From: an uncultured Candidatus Cenarchaeum sp.
GTDB lineage: Archaea > Thermoproteota > Nitrososphaeria > Nitrososphaerales > Nitrosopumilaceae
Assembly (NCBI GenBank): GCA_958295735.1
Contig: OY282369.1
Coordinates: forward strand, 2,952,983-3,016,982
Direction: 5' to 3'
Length of the DNA stretch: 64,000 bases
The notes under the pieces are model-generated. The model made no database searches. It was not told the DNA's origin and saw only the letters and a list, made by a program, of their open reading frames with translations. The first letter of the stretch is position 1, and each line of letters begins with the position of its first letter. Position numbers and translations under genes: made by a program. Of the stretch, positions 1 to 12,000 are shown piece by piece.

Positions 1-982
1 TCTCGATCTTGTACCTCTTCTTGCTGACGTTCGCGTTCCACTCCTTTTGCGCGGCGGTCAGCTCTTTCTTCGCGGTCCTTTTTACCGGGTTCACGGGGAC
101 GATTCCGGGAAGGCGCTTCTCGGATCCCTGGAACCCCGAGTCCCCGATCAGCCTTATCCTCTCCTTCTCGGGCGTGTCCGGATCCGCCATGCTCGGGAAC
201 GTCTCTGCCAGCCCCTCCAGCATCACGATGTCGTTCCTGCTGCCGGGAAGCGTCTTGCTCATGTGCACGGTCACCGTCCTCCGGTTGGTGACCGTCAGCG
301 TGTTCGTGCAGTGCGTCTTGTTCTTGCGGGTATAGTATTCCCTCTGCTCCGCCTCGTCGGAAGGCCGCACGTGGGGCACCCGCGTGCCGTCGACCGTCAG
401 GTCGCCGCCCTTCTTGCCGGGCATGAACTTCTTGCGCTCCTCGTCGGTCTCGCAGGCCGCTATCTCCTTGGAGATGTTCTTGGGCGTGGGCAGCACCTCC
501 TCCATCACCCGCTCGTTCAGCTCCAGGTGCCTGCAGACGGTGCTCTGATCCACCCCGAACAGGCCGGCAAGCTGATCCTGCGACGGGTCGGCCTTGATGC
601 GTATCAGGAAGAGGTACACGGTGTGCTCGTAATCCAGCTTGCACCTGTTGCCCCGGGCCGACGCGGTGCTCGCGCAGTTCCTGAACAGCGGGGTCTTGTT
701 CATGCGCTCGATCGCCTCTATATAGTCGGCCACCACGAGCTTGATCTCCTCCGGCGCCAGCCCGGTCCAGCACTTCGACTGCACGGGGTCGTTCATGATG
801 CGGTGCAGCCACTCGGCCGAGTGCATGAGCGCGGGATCGCCGCGCTGGAGCCTCTTTTCGGCGGCTGGCGACTTCCAGAGCGCCCTCTCGCCCTCCCGCT
901 CCGCCTTCAGCCGCTTTATCTCGTTCTTGGCCATGGCGAGCTGCCGCTTGAGCGAGTTTGGCATGCCATACTGTCGCGCCAT
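1..982 (-). CDS. IS5/DDE_4-type transposase, C-terminus outside window
   Basis: Reading leftward from the ATG at 982 there is an open frame of about 327 residues running off the window edge. An in-frame TAA lies nine bases upstream and AAGGAG precedes the ATG by two bases, which fixes the start. The N-terminus is charged and helical (residues 10-35). A helix-turn-helix follows at about 133-153 (SQDQLAGLFGVDQSTVCRHL). The DDE core then shows TVDGT (Asp198) and GDSGFQG (Asp281), typical of the DDE_Tnp_4 nuclease fold. The third acidic residue would lie beyond the edge. The gene points away from the CRISPR array, and its likely TATA box (TTTATTG, about 1023-1030) lies just beside the terminal repeat. 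The insertion may mark the end where the array stopped being maintained. The family call is from motifs only; the exact IS group is unknown. Confidence 0.8.
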   Translation of the reverse strand, partial: MARQYGMPNSLKRQLAMAKNEIKRLKAEREGERALWKSPAAEKRLQRGDPALMHSAEWLHRIMNDPVQSKCWTGLAPEEIKLVVADYIEAIERMNKTPLFRNCASTASARGNRCKLDYEHTVYLFLIRIKADPSQDQLAGLFGVDQSTVCRHLELNERVMEEVLPTPKNISKEIAACETDEERKKFMPGKKGGDLTVDGTRVPHVRPSDEAEQREYYTRKNKTHCTNTLTVTNRRTVTVHMSKTLPGSRNDIVMLEGLAETFPSMADPDTPEKERIRLIGDSGFQGSEKRLPGIVPVNPVKRTAKKELTAAQKEWNANVSKKRYKIE

Positions 983-1022
983 GGCTCCTTAACCCGTGGT
1001 GTGAGCTTGTTTTGGCATTTGG

Positions 1023-1031
1023 TCAATAAAC
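1023..1031 (-). promoter_or_regulatory. Likely TATA box of the transposase
   Basis: On the minus strand this reads GTTTATTGA, an archaeal TATA-like element about 43 nt upstream of the transposase ATG. That would leave a short leader containing the AAGGAG ribosome site. It directly abuts the degenerate end of the terminal CRISPR repeat. Confidence 0.4.
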
Positions 1032-1035
1032 ATAA

Positions 1036-1071
1036 ACTCTAATGGGGCCGCAACATGAGAGTTGCGGAAAG
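1036..1071 (-). repeat. Degenerate leader-distal terminal repeat
   Basis: The last repeat keeps the 31 bases at 1041-1071, but the segment at 1036-1040 reads ACTCT instead of GCTTC. On the crRNA strand this corrupts the 3' end of the repeat (the handle). Such decay is typical of the oldest, leader-distal repeat and supports leftward transcription from a leader at 28999-29168. Confidence 0.85.
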
Positions 1072-2249
1072 TAGAGGCCTCCTCCTTTACCGAGGGGCGG
1101 GCGAAGGCTTCAATGGGGCCGCAACATGAGAGTTGCGGAAAGTGCTTCTTGCGCTCCCGCTTGGCGGCCTGCTGCCGGCTTCAATGGGGCCGCAACATGA
1201 GAGTTGCGGAAAGCCCTTTCCGCCCGTATTACGGGAGGAGGAGGGGGGCGCTTCAATGGGGCCGCAACATGAGAGTTGCGGAAAGCGCTGCGCGCCGCTC
1301 ACCAGACCGATCGCGATCATGCTTCAATGGGGCCGCAACATGAGAGTTGCGGAAAGCTATCCAAGAACTAGAACGGCGCGGCGTGGATCCGGCTTCAATG
1401 GGGCCGCAACATGAGAGTTGCGGAAAGATGGTCCGCTAGGCAGTGTGTGGATTCACTCATTGCTTCAATGGGGCCGCAACATGAGAGTTGCGGAAAGCGC
1501 CTACTATGCCAGGATGAAGGTGGAACAACCCGCTTCAATGGGGCCGCAACATGAGAGTTGCGGAAAGCAGAACCATGATAAGAAATAAAGTCGGGGCGTA
1601 AAGCTTCAATGGGGCCGCAACATGAGAGTTGCGGAAAGTTCGACGGGGAGGTCGAGGAGGATGTCGCAGAATGCTTCAATGGGGCCGCAACATGAGAGTT
1701 GCGGAAAGTGGAACGGCGAGGCCTCGGCGATCGCGGGGTTCGCCGAGCTTCAATGGGGCCGCAACATGAGAGTTGCGGAAAGCCTGCCCTTCCGCGTCAC
1801 CGTATATGATTCCGAGGAGCTTCAATGGGGCCGCAACATGAGAGTTGCGGAAAGCGCAAGTGCGTCTTCATGCAGCGCCCCCAGGAGCCCTGGCTTCAAT
1901 GGGGCCGCAACATGAGAGTTGCGGAAAGCGGGAGCGCGGCGTTCAGGTGGCCGCCGCCCAGCGCGCTTCAATGGGGCCGCAACATGAGAGTTGCGGAAAG
2001 CGCCACGATACGGCTCAACGACGGCGTGAAGATCAAGCTTCAATGGGGCCGCAACATGAGAGTTGCGGAAAGCCGGTTCTTTGCGCCCGATCCGCCGCAT
2101 TGGAGAGCTTCAATGGGGCCGCAACATGAGAGTTGCGGAAAGTCGAAATCGTCCGTGTTGGCGTAGTCTATGACGGGCTTCAATGGGGCCGCAACATGAG
2201 AGTTGCGGAAAGGCCACGGCGCCCCTCGCGGCCGTGCGCGCGTTGGGAT

Positions 2250-3292
2250 GCTTCAATGGGGCCGCAACATGAGAGTTGCGGAAAGGGGTTAGCCACCACG
2301 GGTTTCTCGGCGTACTGGTGCTTCAATGGGGCCGCAACATGAGAGTTGCGGAAAGCTTTATGGTGCGCAATGTATGACATAATATCGTACACGCTTCAAT
2401 GGGGCCGCAACATGAGAGTTGCGGAAAGTGTAACCTGCATGGTTCAACGGGTTAAACGCCAAATTGCTTCAATGGGGCCGCAACATGAGAGTTGCGGAAA
2501 GCGCGACGCGATGGGGAGCGAACTGACATGAACCAGCTTCAATGGGGCCGCAACATGAGAGTTGCGGAAAGCAACCCGTGGGCGATCCAGTACGACGCGG
2601 CGCCCGCCGCTTCAATGGGGCCGCAACATGAGAGTTGCGGAAAGCCTAAAGCGACTTAAAGAAAAAATAAAGCCGGCGCCGCTTCAATGGGGCCGCAACA
2701 TGAGAGTTGCGGAAAGGCACGTCCTCGACGGGCGCGAGGCACGCAGTCAAGGCTTCAATGGGGCCGCAACATGAGAGTTGCGGAAAGGCGGATGGCGAAC
2801 GCGACCACCTTGAACTGGGCGGCGCTTCAATGGGGCCGCAACATGAGAGTTGCGGAAAGGCAGAACGCGCTAGTCGAGCTCACGCCGGTTCAGGATGCTT
2901 CAATGGGGCCGCAACATGAGAGTTGCGGAAAGCAGGGCGGAGACGCCGTGCTCGGTAATCTCGATCCCGCTTCAATGGGGCCGCAACATGAGAGTTGCGG
3001 AAAGCTACCGCCAGCGCACCGCGAAAGGCTACAGCGACGTGCTTCAATGGGGCCGCAACATGAGAGTTGCGGAAAGACTCCCTGCGCGACGCCGCTCTCG
3101 TACGTCGGGGCGCTTCAATGGGGCCGCAACATGAGAGTTGCGGAAAGCGAAAAGACCGTGCCGCTCTCCGCCCTGCCGAAGGAGGCTTCAATGGGGCCGC
3201 AACATGAGAGTTGCGGAAAGCCGTTCGGGGGGTGCCCGCCCGCCGCGGCCCCGTTGCTTCAATGGGGCCGCAACATGAGAGTTGCGGAAAGT
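2250..3292 (-). repeat. 14-spacer CRISPR block, copy A (identical to 7971-9013)
   Basis: Fourteen consecutive spacers and their fifteen repeats, starting with the spacer at 2286 and ending with the one at 3221-3256, recur in the same order at an offset of 5,721 bases. The translated frames of both blocks are the same throughout. Flanking spacers differ on both sides, so the boundaries are repeats, as expected for unequal recombination within the array. Confidence 0.95.
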
Positions 3293-6200
3293 CGGCGGAG
3301 GGCGCGACCCATTGGGCGGCTCCTCCCGCTTCAATGGGGCCGCAACATGAGAGTTGCGGAAAGGAGGAAGGCGCACGTGGCGAGCCTCAAGCTGCAGGGG
3401 CTTCAATGGGGCCGCAACATGAGAGTTGCGGAAAGCCATCAAATTCATGAATTTCGTCGCCCCTTCCGCCGCTTCAATGGGGCCGCAACATGAGAGTTGC
3501 GGAAAGCGTACGAGCGCCCCGAGGGGCACTACCGGAGAGAGCTTCAATGGGGCCGCAACATGAGAGTTGCGGAAAGACGCGCCGTTTGGGAACGGGAGAT
3601 GCGCCGGTAGAGCTTCAATGGGGCCGCAACATGAGAGTTGCGGAAAGTGGCTGAGCAACATCGACCGCGACCCGACGCTCGCCGCTTCAATGGGGCCGCA
3701 ACATGAGAGTTGCGGAAAGTAGGCGAAGGAGACGACGAACACGAAGTATGGCGGGCTTCAATGGGGCCGCAACATGAGAGTTGCGGAAAGGCCGACGGCG
3801 GGCACGGCTTCTACCCCCGACGCGAAGCTTCAATGGGGCCGCAACATGAGAGTTGCGGAAAGTTGTTCGGATCGGCAGTCGTCTTGTAATCTATGGGCTT
3901 CAATGGGGCCGCAACATGAGAGTTGCGGAAAGGTGCCCTCCTCTACTCCCACCTCGTTGGGCTTGCCGCTTCAATGGGGCCGCAACATGAGAGTTGCGGA
4001 AAGAGCGCGCCGCAGAACGTAGCGGCCGTCGACGTGGCGCTTCAATGGGGCCGCAACATGAGAGTTGCGGAAAGTTGTCGGCTAGCCTGGTCTCACGGTC
4101 CGCTTCCTGGCTTCAATGGGGCCGCAACATGAGAGTTGCGGAAAGTTGGATAGTAGTCAAAGCCGATCCGTGAAAGTCGGGCTTCAATGGGGCCGCAACA
4201 TGAGAGTTGCGGAAAGGAGCCGCTGGAGGTCTCGGGCAACCCCGTGTACCTGCTTCAATGGGGCCGCAACATGAGAGTTGCGGAAAGACCTCCGTCAGGC
4301 CGGGGAACTCGTCGCGGAGCCGCTTCAATGGGGCCGCAACATGAGAGTTGCGGAAAGCATAACTCTCGGCCATCATGTACCGGCGGACAGCGCTTCAATG
4401 GGGCCGCAACATGAGAGTTGCGGAAAGCAGGCCGAAACGCGCATAGTCGACGGGCGCATAGTCGCTTCAATGGGGCCGCAACATGAGAGTTGCGGAAAGA
4501 CGTTCATCGGGGACCCCCCCGTTTGGACGTGTTAGCTTCAATGGGGCCGCAACATGAGAGTTGCGGAAAGCGCCCTGATGATCGCGAACCTCCGCTACCT
4601 GAAGGAGCTTCAATGGGGCCGCAACATGAGAGTTGCGGAAAGTATGGCCGAGCGCGCAAGGCCGCGCGACGGAAGAGCTTCAATGGGGCCGCAACATGAG
4701 AGTTGCGGAAAGTCACCAACGCCGTCGACCCCGCCAAGTTCGTGGCCGCTTCAATGGGGCCGCAACATGAGAGTTGCGGAAAGCGGGCGCCGCCGGCGAA
4801 TCCGTCTACGTTCTGGGGGCTTCAATGGGGCCGCAACATGAGAGTTGCGGAAAGCAGAAGGCATGAGCGAGGACGCCGGCGGCATGATGCTTCAATGGGG
4901 CCGCAACATGAGAGTTGCGGAAAGCGGCACGTCGGGTCAAGGCGAAACCGCGACGTTTGCGCTTCAATGGGGCCGCAACATGAGAGTTGCGGAAAGGTAT
5001 TCGGCCAGCTGTGTTTCAGTAGGTGCCTCGTCGCTTCAATGGGGCCGCAACATGAGAGTTGCGGAAAGCAAGGTAAGCGTTCCGGGGAGGGAGATAATAA
5101 ATGGCTTCAATGGGGCCGCAACATGAGAGTTGCGGAAAGCGGCCACGGCTATCGAAGCGTCGACCGCCCCGCCCGCGCTTCAATGGGGCCGCAACATGAG
5201 AGTTGCGGAAAGGCGGGCGACGCCATCGTCGTCGCGAAAAAGGGGATGCTTCAATGGGGCCGCAACATGAGAGTTGCGGAAAGAGGTGCGGAACGGCGGG
5301 CACCTCCGGTGCGGGACCGCTTCAATGGGGCCGCAACATGAGAGTTGCGGAAAGTCGCCTCGGACATACGTATTCGATACGTAGGGCCGGCTTCAATGGG
5401 GCCGCAACATGAGAGTTGCGGAAAGCAATAGCGCGACGGACGTGAACGTCTTCAACGGGATGCTTCAATGGGGCCGCAACATGAGAGTTGCGGAAAGCAG
5501 TACGGCGTGTCAGTTCATTTCGACACGAAGGGCTTCAATGGGGCCGCAACATGAGAGTTGCGGAAAGAAGAAAAAACGGAAGAGGGTCTTCCCTCTAAAA
5601 AAGCTTCAATGGGGCCGCAACATGAGAGTTGCGGAAAGCAGGAGGTCGAGGACGGCAGTACCGAGTACGGAGTGCTTCAATGGGGCCGCAACATGAGAGT
5701 TGCGGAAAGACCGGCGGGCCCTCGCCGTTCCGGGCGGCAGCCTGGTGCTTCAATGGGGCCGCAACATGAGAGTTGCGGAAAGCGCGTTATTTCGCAGGAA
5801 TTGACTTCGCGGGCAGGCTTCAATGGGGCCGCAACATGAGAGTTGCGGAAAGGTGGATCTGTCGCAGGTGTGTAGCGCGGGGCGAGGAGCTTCAATGGGG
5901 CCGCAACATGAGAGTTGCGGAAAGTTGCGATAACCAAGCGTTGGGGCAAGACCGAAAAAGGCTTCAATGGGGCCGCAACATGAGAGTTGCGGAAAGCCAA
6001 AATAAACTTCTTCCCGCTAGCCCTCCGAGCATGCTTCAATGGGGCCGCAACATGAGAGTTGCGGAAAGTTCACGACATTTTTGACGGCGGGCACGAGCGT
6101 GATCAGCTTCAATGGGGCCGCAACATGAGAGTTGCGGAAAGCGCCGACCTGTTCTGCGAGGAGCACAACGTCGACGCTTCAATGGGGCCGCAACATGAGA

Positions 6201-7970
6201 GTTGCGGAAAGCATCAAGGAATTTTTGGACGACCTGCCCATCTACCGGCTTCAATGGGGCCGCAACATGAGAGTTGCGGAAAGGCCAGGGCGGAGGCATC
6301 GGGATGAACCTCCGGCAGGCTTCAATGGGGCCGCAACATGAGAGTTGCGGAAAGAAAAAATGGCCCATCCCCTCTTTTCGATCATCAACGGCTTCAATGG
6401 GGCCGCAACATGAGAGTTGCGGAAAGTCGCAAACCGCCATCGCGGTGGAGGTGAAGATGCTGGCTTCAATGGGGCCGCAACATGAGAGTTGCGGAAAGCG
6501 GCCGGGTGGGAGGCCGTCGCGAGCGCGGCCGCGCTGCTTCAATGGGGCCGCAACATGAGAGTTGCGGAAAGCACACATGTGTGTAAGTAATAAAAAATAG
6601 AGAGAGGGCTTCAATGGGGCCGCAACATGAGAGTTGCGGAAAGCGGAACTTGGCTAATACCGGGTCTGCGCGGCAAACAAGCTTCAATGGGGCCGCAACA
6701 TGAGAGTTGCGGAAAGCGGTCAGCATGCTGGCGCTCCGCCAGGGCGCGGAGCTTCAATGGGGCCGCAACATGAGAGTTGCGGAAAGCGCCGCCCCGCGGG
6801 CCCTGCTGAATCCCCCCCGCCCGCTTCAATGGGGCCGCAACATGAGAGTTGCGGAAAGAGGACATAGTCCACGGTTTCAGGACGGTTTACCGGAAGCTTC
6901 AATGGGGCCGCAACATGAGAGTTGCGGAAAGCGGCCGTTCCCGAGCACGCGCCAATGTCAGTGTCAGCTTCAATGGGGCCGCAACATGAGAGTTGCGGAA
7001 AGCCAAGTGTACGGGCCGATGTACGGCAGGTGGCCCTGCTTCAATGGGGCCGCAACATGAGAGTTGCGGAAAGGCGCGTATTCTGCTTGACCCGGAACGG
7101 AAGGAAAGGCTTCAATGGGGCCGCAACATGAGAGTTGCGGAAAGCTAGAATATACCGCTTCCCAAAATTTCAAAAAGAGGCTTCAATGGGGCCGCAACAT
7201 GAGAGTTGCGGAAAGTATGATCAGGAGGTAAGGGGGATGTTCGTCGGGAGCGGCTTCAATGGGGCCGCAACATGAGAGTTGCGGAAAGCGGGCCGCGATC
7301 TCCCCACAGGTCCGAGACCTCGGCGCTTCAATGGGGCCGCAACATGAGAGTTGCGGAAAGTGCTCACCGCGCTCGTTGACCTCCGCAAGGTCGAGCTTCA
7401 ATGGGGCCGCAACATGAGAGTTGCGGAAAGGGGAATACAGGTTCGACGAATACGACATGCACGATGCTTCAATGGGGCCGCAACATGAGAGTTGCGGAAA
7501 GTCCATCGTATCGCGGACGCAGACCGCGCCGTCCTCCGGCTTCAATGGGGCCGCAACATGAGAGTTGCGGAAAGCGGGATGATGGGGATGTGTCGTTGAC
7601 GGAAGAATATGCTTCAATGGGGCCGCAACATGAGAGTTGCGGAAAGCTCGGCAGAAAGGCATGACATTCGGAAGCAATTTGCTTCAATGGGGCCGCAACA
7701 TGAGAGTTGCGGAAAGCCCTCTACTCGGACGCGGAGCTGGACACCAAAATTGAGCTTCAATGGGGCCGCAACATGAGAGTTGCGGAAAGGCGTTTTCATC
7801 GTGTACGTGTTGGTGAGCGTGAGGGCTTCAATGGGGCCGCAACATGAGAGTTGCGGAAAGCCGTAGTACGTCCAGTTGTGATGCGCGGGACGGCCGAGCT
7901 TCAATGGGGCCGCAACATGAGAGTTGCGGAAAGTCCCCGCGGCCCACACGTCGCGGGCTATGCGCTGATT

Positions 7971-9013
7971 GCTTCAATGGGGCCGCAACATGAGAGTTGC
8001 GGAAAGGGGTTAGCCACCACGGGTTTCTCGGCGTACTGGTGCTTCAATGGGGCCGCAACATGAGAGTTGCGGAAAGCTTTATGGTGCGCAATGTATGACA
8101 TAATATCGTACACGCTTCAATGGGGCCGCAACATGAGAGTTGCGGAAAGTGTAACCTGCATGGTTCAACGGGTTAAACGCCAAATTGCTTCAATGGGGCC
8201 GCAACATGAGAGTTGCGGAAAGCGCGACGCGATGGGGAGCGAACTGACATGAACCAGCTTCAATGGGGCCGCAACATGAGAGTTGCGGAAAGCAACCCGT
8301 GGGCGATCCAGTACGACGCGGCGCCCGCCGCTTCAATGGGGCCGCAACATGAGAGTTGCGGAAAGCCTAAAGCGACTTAAAGAAAAAATAAAGCCGGCGC
8401 CGCTTCAATGGGGCCGCAACATGAGAGTTGCGGAAAGGCACGTCCTCGACGGGCGCGAGGCACGCAGTCAAGGCTTCAATGGGGCCGCAACATGAGAGTT
8501 GCGGAAAGGCGGATGGCGAACGCGACCACCTTGAACTGGGCGGCGCTTCAATGGGGCCGCAACATGAGAGTTGCGGAAAGGCAGAACGCGCTAGTCGAGC
8601 TCACGCCGGTTCAGGATGCTTCAATGGGGCCGCAACATGAGAGTTGCGGAAAGCAGGGCGGAGACGCCGTGCTCGGTAATCTCGATCCCGCTTCAATGGG
8701 GCCGCAACATGAGAGTTGCGGAAAGCTACCGCCAGCGCACCGCGAAAGGCTACAGCGACGTGCTTCAATGGGGCCGCAACATGAGAGTTGCGGAAAGACT
8801 CCCTGCGCGACGCCGCTCTCGTACGTCGGGGCGCTTCAATGGGGCCGCAACATGAGAGTTGCGGAAAGCGAAAAGACCGTGCCGCTCTCCGCCCTGCCGA
8901 AGGAGGCTTCAATGGGGCCGCAACATGAGAGTTGCGGAAAGCCGTTCGGGGGGTGCCCGCCCGCCGCGGCCCCGTTGCTTCAATGGGGCCGCAACATGAG
9001 AGTTGCGGAAAGT
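7971..9013 (-). repeat. 14-spacer CRISPR block, copy B (identical to 2250-3292)
   Basis: Second copy of the duplicated run of fourteen spacers. The first spacer (8007) matches 2286 and the last (8942-8977) matches 3221-3256. The spacer after the block (from 9014) differs from the one after copy A (from 3293). Because the copies show no divergence, the duplication is recent, or it could be an assembly artefact in this highly repetitive stretch. Confidence 0.93.
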
Positions 9014-12000
9014 CGCCTCCGCCCGCCGGCAGGTCGACCGGATCATAGCTGCTTCAATGGGGCCGCAACATGAGAGTTGCGGAAAGAGGGAGCACCACCG
9101 AGTCGTCTTCTATTGGTCGATGCTTCAATGGGGCCGCAACATGAGAGTTGCGGAAAGCATAACTACGGGCCCCGGCCTCACGTACGCATACAAGCTTCAA
9201 TGGGGCCGCAACATGAGAGTTGCGGAAAGTCAGAGTGGACGTTCGAGTTGAGGGACGCCGACGGGCTTCAATGGGGCCGCAACATGAGAGTTGCGGAAAG
9301 GAGCTGCTCCAGCTCCTTCTTGACCTTGCGGAGGTGCTTCAATGGGGCCGCAACATGAGAGTTGCGGAAAGCATCATGGCGTCCGTCCGCGACCGCGCGG
9401 AGGCGTGGCTTCAATGGGGCCGCAACATGAGAGTTGCGGAAAGGTAGCTTTATTGCCCGCAGGTTCTAGGCAAAATGCCGCTTCAATGGGGCCGCAACAT
9501 GAGAGTTGCGGAAAGCCTTTTTCGGGAGTATCTCGTGCGGTTTCGATCCCAAGCTTCAATGGGGCCGCAACATGAGAGTTGCGGAAAGTGACCCGGAACG
9601 GAAGGAAAGAAAACAAGGAGCAAAGCTTCAATGGGGCCGCAACATGAGAGTTGCGGAAAGGTGCAGGCGCTCGTCACGCGGCGTCGGCCCCCGCAAGCTT
9701 CAATGGGGCCGCAACATGAGAGTTGCGGAAAGCCGGTGACGGACTCCGTGCTGGGCGACGCCGTGGAGCTTCAATGGGGCCGCAACATGAGAGTTGCGGA
9801 AAGCAGGACGATCGTCGCGTCCATGTCCCCGAGGGCGCGCTTCAATGGGGCCGCAACATGAGAGTTGCGGAAAGTTGATTGCATGCGAGGAAGCCCGAGA
9901 AGAGGCAGCCGCTTCAATGGGGCCGCAACATGAGAGTTGCGGAAAGGGGAGCGTGGACGGCTGCGCGGCGACGCCCCGCGTGGCTTCAATGGGGCCGCAA
10001 CATGAGAGTTGCGGAAAGCTGCCCCGTCGTAGAAATTAAGCGGTTCAAGATATCGCTTCAATGGGGCCGCAACATGAGAGTTGCGGAAAGATGATACCGA
10101 AGGGGGAGCGCAGCAATTCATAGACGCTTCAATGGGGCCGCAACATGAGAGTTGCGGAAAGCGCTGCCCGTGGTGGTGAGCAGGCCCCCCGCCAGGGCTT
10201 CAATGGGGCCGCAACATGAGAGTTGCGGAAAGAAAAAAATGCCACATCCTTTATTTTCCCTCATCAAGTGCTTCAATGGGGCCGCAACATGAGAGTTGCG
10301 GAAAGCCGCCGTGGGCGCGGGCGGGCGGGCGCGCGGGGAAGCTTCAATGGGGCCGCAACATGAGAGTTGCGGAAAGTCGAGGAAGAGAAAGCCGGCATGC
10401 TGGCCAAAGCGCTTCAATGGGGCCGCAACATGAGAGTTGCGGAAAGCAGCCACCCGCAAGGGGGCCGGGTGGCTCCGGCCCGCTTCAATGGGGCCGCAAC
10501 ATGAGAGTTGCGGAAAGGCAGCTGGCACACCGCGAACTTGACCCGCCGCTTCTCGCTTCAATGGGGCCGCAACATGAGAGTTGCGGAAAGCTGGATCTCG
10601 TACGACTCCACGCGCTGCTTCAGCAACTCGCTTCAATGGGGCCGCAACATGAGAGTTGCGGAAAGCTAACCAGGAGGCTAGGGGAGGTGATGTTTGATGG
10701 CTTCAATGGGGCCGCAACATGAGAGTTGCGGAAAGCGATTTCCAAGTAGTATATCACGCCGTCCAAAGTGGCTTCAATGGGGCCGCAACATGAGAGTTGC
10801 GGAAAGGATCAGATCAACAAGATCACGGCGAACGTGGTCACGGGGCTTCAATGGGGCCGCAACATGAGAGTTGCGGAAAGTACACGCAGGCGCAGTGCTC
10901 CCGCCTGGCCTCCGCGGCTTCAATGGGGCCGCAACATGAGAGTTGCGGAAAGATGGTTCAGCAGTTGCCCACCGAAACCGAGGGGGAGCTTCAATGGGGC
11001 CGCAACATGAGAGTTGCGGAAAGCAATTCCGAGCAGCTGCGCTATCTGTCTATGGTTGGCTTCAATGGGGCCGCAACATGAGAGTTGCGGAAAGTTAATG
11101 GTACTTTTTCTACCCCGTGGACATGAGCGCGCTTCAATGGGGCCGCAACATGAGAGTTGCGGAAAGCGCATCTTAACGGCCCGCACGGTCACCACCATGG
11201 CGCTTCAATGGGGCCGCAACATGAGAGTTGCGGAAAGCGCTAAGCTGCCGTCGAACGTGTAGTCGCCCGTGCCGCTTCAATGGGGCCGCAACATGAGAGT
11301 TGCGGAAAGTCATTCAGGTGCTTAACCTGCTCGACTGCCGTGGTGGCTTCAATGGGGCCGCAACATGAGAGTTGCGGAAAGCTGCGGTAGCCCGCCAGAT
11401 AACTACTCTGGCCTGGCTTCAATGGGGCCGCAACATGAGAGTTGCGGAAAGCGCGGCGGGCGGTGGACGAGGCGCGCGGCGGCAGCGGGCTTCAATGGGG
11501 CCGCAACATGAGAGTTGCGGAAAGCGGCCGGCATGAGCGGCGACCGACCGCCGGAGGGCGGCTTCAATGGGGCCGCAACATGAGAGTTGCGGAAAGCCTT
11601 AGGTACTTTTTCACCTCGTCCCACATGAACTCGCTTCAATGGGGCCGCAACATGAGAGTTGCGGAAAGCTCACGTGGCTATACCTGCGGACGATGGCGAT
11701 AAAGCTTCAATGGGGCCGCAACATGAGAGTTGCGGAAAGTGGCCACCTTGCGGTAGCATCTGTCGCGGCCCCCCGCCGCTTCAATGGGGCCGCAACATGA
11801 GAGTTGCGGAAAGGCCCGCGATAATATGAATGTCGGGAGCAGACAGTAGCTTCAATGGGGCCGCAACATGAGAGTTGCGGAAAGGATCCAACACTATAAC
11901 CCCCAGTCCCCCACGTAAAGCTTCAATGGGGCCGCAACATGAGAGTTGCGGAAAGCAGCAAACTGCGCGTAAGGGACTGGGCCTTGAAGCCGCTTCAATG

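Noticed and set aside
983-1035. A CRISPR leader at the left end
   Set aside because: Only about 50 bases, already used by the transposase start and its ribosome site, and next to the degenerate repeat. The right end fits better.
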